DNA from: Labrenzia sp. R4_2
GTDB lineage: Bacteria > Pseudomonadota > Alphaproteobacteria > Rhizobiales > Stappiaceae
NCBI RefSeq assembly: GCF_017743865.1
Contig: NZ_JAGHRJ010000002.1
Location: forward strand, 682,001-746,000
Direction: 5' to 3'
Length of the DNA: 64,000 nucleotides
Of the stretch, positions 62,998-64,000 are shown piece after piece; the first letter of the stretch is position 1, and every line of letters starts with the position of its first letter. Below the pieces are notes generated by a model. It made no database searches. It was not told the origin of the DNA and worked only from the letters and a program-made list of their open reading frames with translations. A program made the translations under genes and the position numbers.

Positions 62998-63717
62998 TCA
63001 GAAAAACAACTTCCAAACCAATGGAAGCAGGATCGCTGTGGCGAGGGCGTTGAGCCCCATGGCAAGACCGGAAAATGCACCCGCCAATTCGCTGACTTGC
63101 AGCGCACGGGCTGTCCCAATGCCGTGTGACGCAGTACCGATGGCCAACCCGCGAGCGGCCATGTCCTTTACGCCCATGAGGTTCAACAAGAGCGGTCCAA
63201 GAGCAGCCCCAGTTATCCCGGTCAGGATCACCAGAACAGCCGTCAAAGACGGCAACCCGCCCAGCTGTTCACTGATCCCCATCGCAACCGGTGCAGTCAC
63301 CGACTTTGGCGCAAGGGACACCAGCGTTTCCTTGCTTGCCCCAAACAGAGCGGCAATGCCGACCGCGCTGATTGCAGCCGTGAGAGACCCGGCCAACAAA
63401 CTGGCGAGAATGGCTATCGAGGAGCGGCGGACCCGTTCAAGCTGCCGATAGAGCGGCAAGGCCAACGCCACCGTTGCCGGCCCCAACATGAAATGAACGA
63501 ACTGGGCTCCTTCGAAATAAACAGAATACTGGGTGTCGGTGACGAGCAGCAGGCTAACCAACAACACAACGGCGATCAGCACCGGATTAAGAAGCGGATT
63601 AAATCCCGCCCGCCGATAGATCCAGAAACCGACCTGATAGGCGACAAGGGTCAGCGTCAGCGCCAGGAGCGGACTGGCAGAGAGATAAACCCAGATTTCC
63701 CGAAGTTCGCCCTCCAT
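62998..63717 (-). CDS. LrgB/CidB family membrane protein
   Basis: The 239-residue protein has six to eight hydrophobic segments and the LrgB signature region LAPKSVTAPVAMGISEQLGG and ATASHGIGTARALQ. Family members form holin/antiholin-like or metabolite export systems with an LrgA/CidA partner. Its start overlaps the partner's stop by one base (TAATG), so they are coupled. Confidence 0.93.
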   Translation of the reverse strand: MEGELREIWVYLSASPLLALTLTLVAYQVGFWIYRRAGFNPLLNPVLIAVVLLVSLLLVTDTQYSVYFEGAQFVHFMLGPATVALALPLYRQLERVRRSSIAILASLLAGSLTAAISAVGIAALFGASKETLVSLAPKSVTAPVAMGISEQLGGLPSLTAVLVILTGITGAALGPLLLNLMGVKDMAARGLAIGTASHGIGTARALQVSELAGAFSGLAMGLNALATAILLPLVWKLFF

Positions 63718-64000
63718 TATTCGGCCTCGCTGTCAGCAGCATCGGCAGACCGGGACAAGAGGCGCATCACCACCACTGTCACAGCAATCGTTGCAAGCGT
63801 GCTGCCGATCAGTGCCAGGGTTATCGCAAGCCCTTCTTCACCGATCAGCGCAATATGCAGCATGACGCCAACGCCGGCAGGAACGAACAACAGGGAGAGG
63901 TTGGTCAAAAACGCATCACCAACCGTTGCAAGATCTTCCGGGATCCCCCCCTTGATCAACAAGCCTGCCAGCAACAGAACCATACCGATTACTGGGCCCG
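63717..64000 (-). CDS. LrgA/CidA family membrane protein, C-terminal part (cut by window edge)
   Basis: The frame is open to the window edge, so the N-terminus is outside. About 94 residues remain, with two hydrophobic segments (AFLTNLSLLFVPAGVGVMLH and AITLALIGSTLATIAVTVVVM) and a charged tail. GPVIGMVLLL at the cut edge is the family's GP segment. It is the partner of the LrgB gene downstream. Confidence 0.85.
   Translation of the reverse strand, partial: GPVIGMVLLLAGLLIKGGIPEDLATVGDAFLTNLSLLFVPAGVGVMLHIALIGEEGLAITLALIGSTLATIAVTVVVMRLLSRSADAADSEAE

Noticed and set aside
1..64000. Search for CRISPR arrays, insertion sequences, prophage genes and integrase/att sites
   Set aside because: No regularly spaced repeats, transposase, integrase or phage structural genes were seen; tRNA-Leu has no adjacent integrase gene or repeated 3' end.

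Overview
ORGANISM. The window reads as a chromosomal segment of an alphaproteobacterium, most likely a marine member of the Hyphomicrobiales close to Roseibium/Labrenzia (Stappiaceae). The clues are alphaproteobacterial families (DUF2336, DUF3126, Usg, the PAS_5 family, BTLCP cysteine peptidases, zf-CHCC), the yidD / IscU-like / folE / hisI neighbourhood, CtrA-type TTAA-N7-TTAAC boxes and moderate-to-high GC. The genus is an inference from gene content; no rRNA marker is present. Gene density is ordinary, and I see no insertion sequence, prophage or CRISPR array. LAYOUT 1-19.5 kb. The left edge holds the end of a phosphonoacetaldehyde hydrolase gene overlapping a sulfatase-fold phosphonate/sulfate ester hydrolase. 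Then come a trypsin-like exported protease, NAD kinase, an orphan Hpt protein, a DUF2336 protein and a lytic transglycosylase (both behind CtrA-like boxes), a flavin reductase/nitroreductase pair behind a clean operator-like dyad, an exported repeat protein, an acyltransferase, thrS, an orphan solute-binding protein, a divergent Lrp/DMT exporter pair, a B12-binding radical SAM protein, yidD, an Fe-S scaffold, folE and hisI. LAYOUT 19.5-24.7 kb. A periplasmic nitrate reductase operon, napFDABC plus a small membrane protein. napF and napA each carry one in-frame TAG exactly where the family has a conserved tyrosine, while the rest of both frames is intact. This is the most striking feature of the window: either a recently inactivated operon or amber readthrough. 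LAYOUT 24.8-33.5 kb. A CBS protein, a rhomboid protease, then a candidate surface-attachment/c-di-GMP block: a PAS_5 protein behind a sigma-54-like promoter and a potentially switching leader, a tandem PilZ protein, and a LapG-type cysteine peptidase behind two phased palindromes in AT-rich DNA. Gamma-carbonic anhydrase, cysE and an enoyl-CoA hydratase follow. LAYOUT 33.6-53 kb. Two alpha/beta hydrolases, a zinc finger protein, an FAD monooxygenase, a cinA-type gene, xanthine phosphoribosyltransferase, an L,D-transpeptidase, sfsA, a TrkH potassium transporter, two GGDEF/EAL proteins, a second orphan solute-binding protein, tRNA-Leu(UAA), map-radC, meaB and ppdK. LAYOUT 53-64 kb. A TPR protein with ispE, a long-chain polyprenyl diphosphate synthase (with IspE, isoprenoid supply), DUF2007 and a methyltransferase, usg, a cytochrome c, a rhodanese gene divergent from an FtrA-type regulator, a MoxR/VWA pair, and LrgB with a LrgA/CidA gene cut by the right edge.
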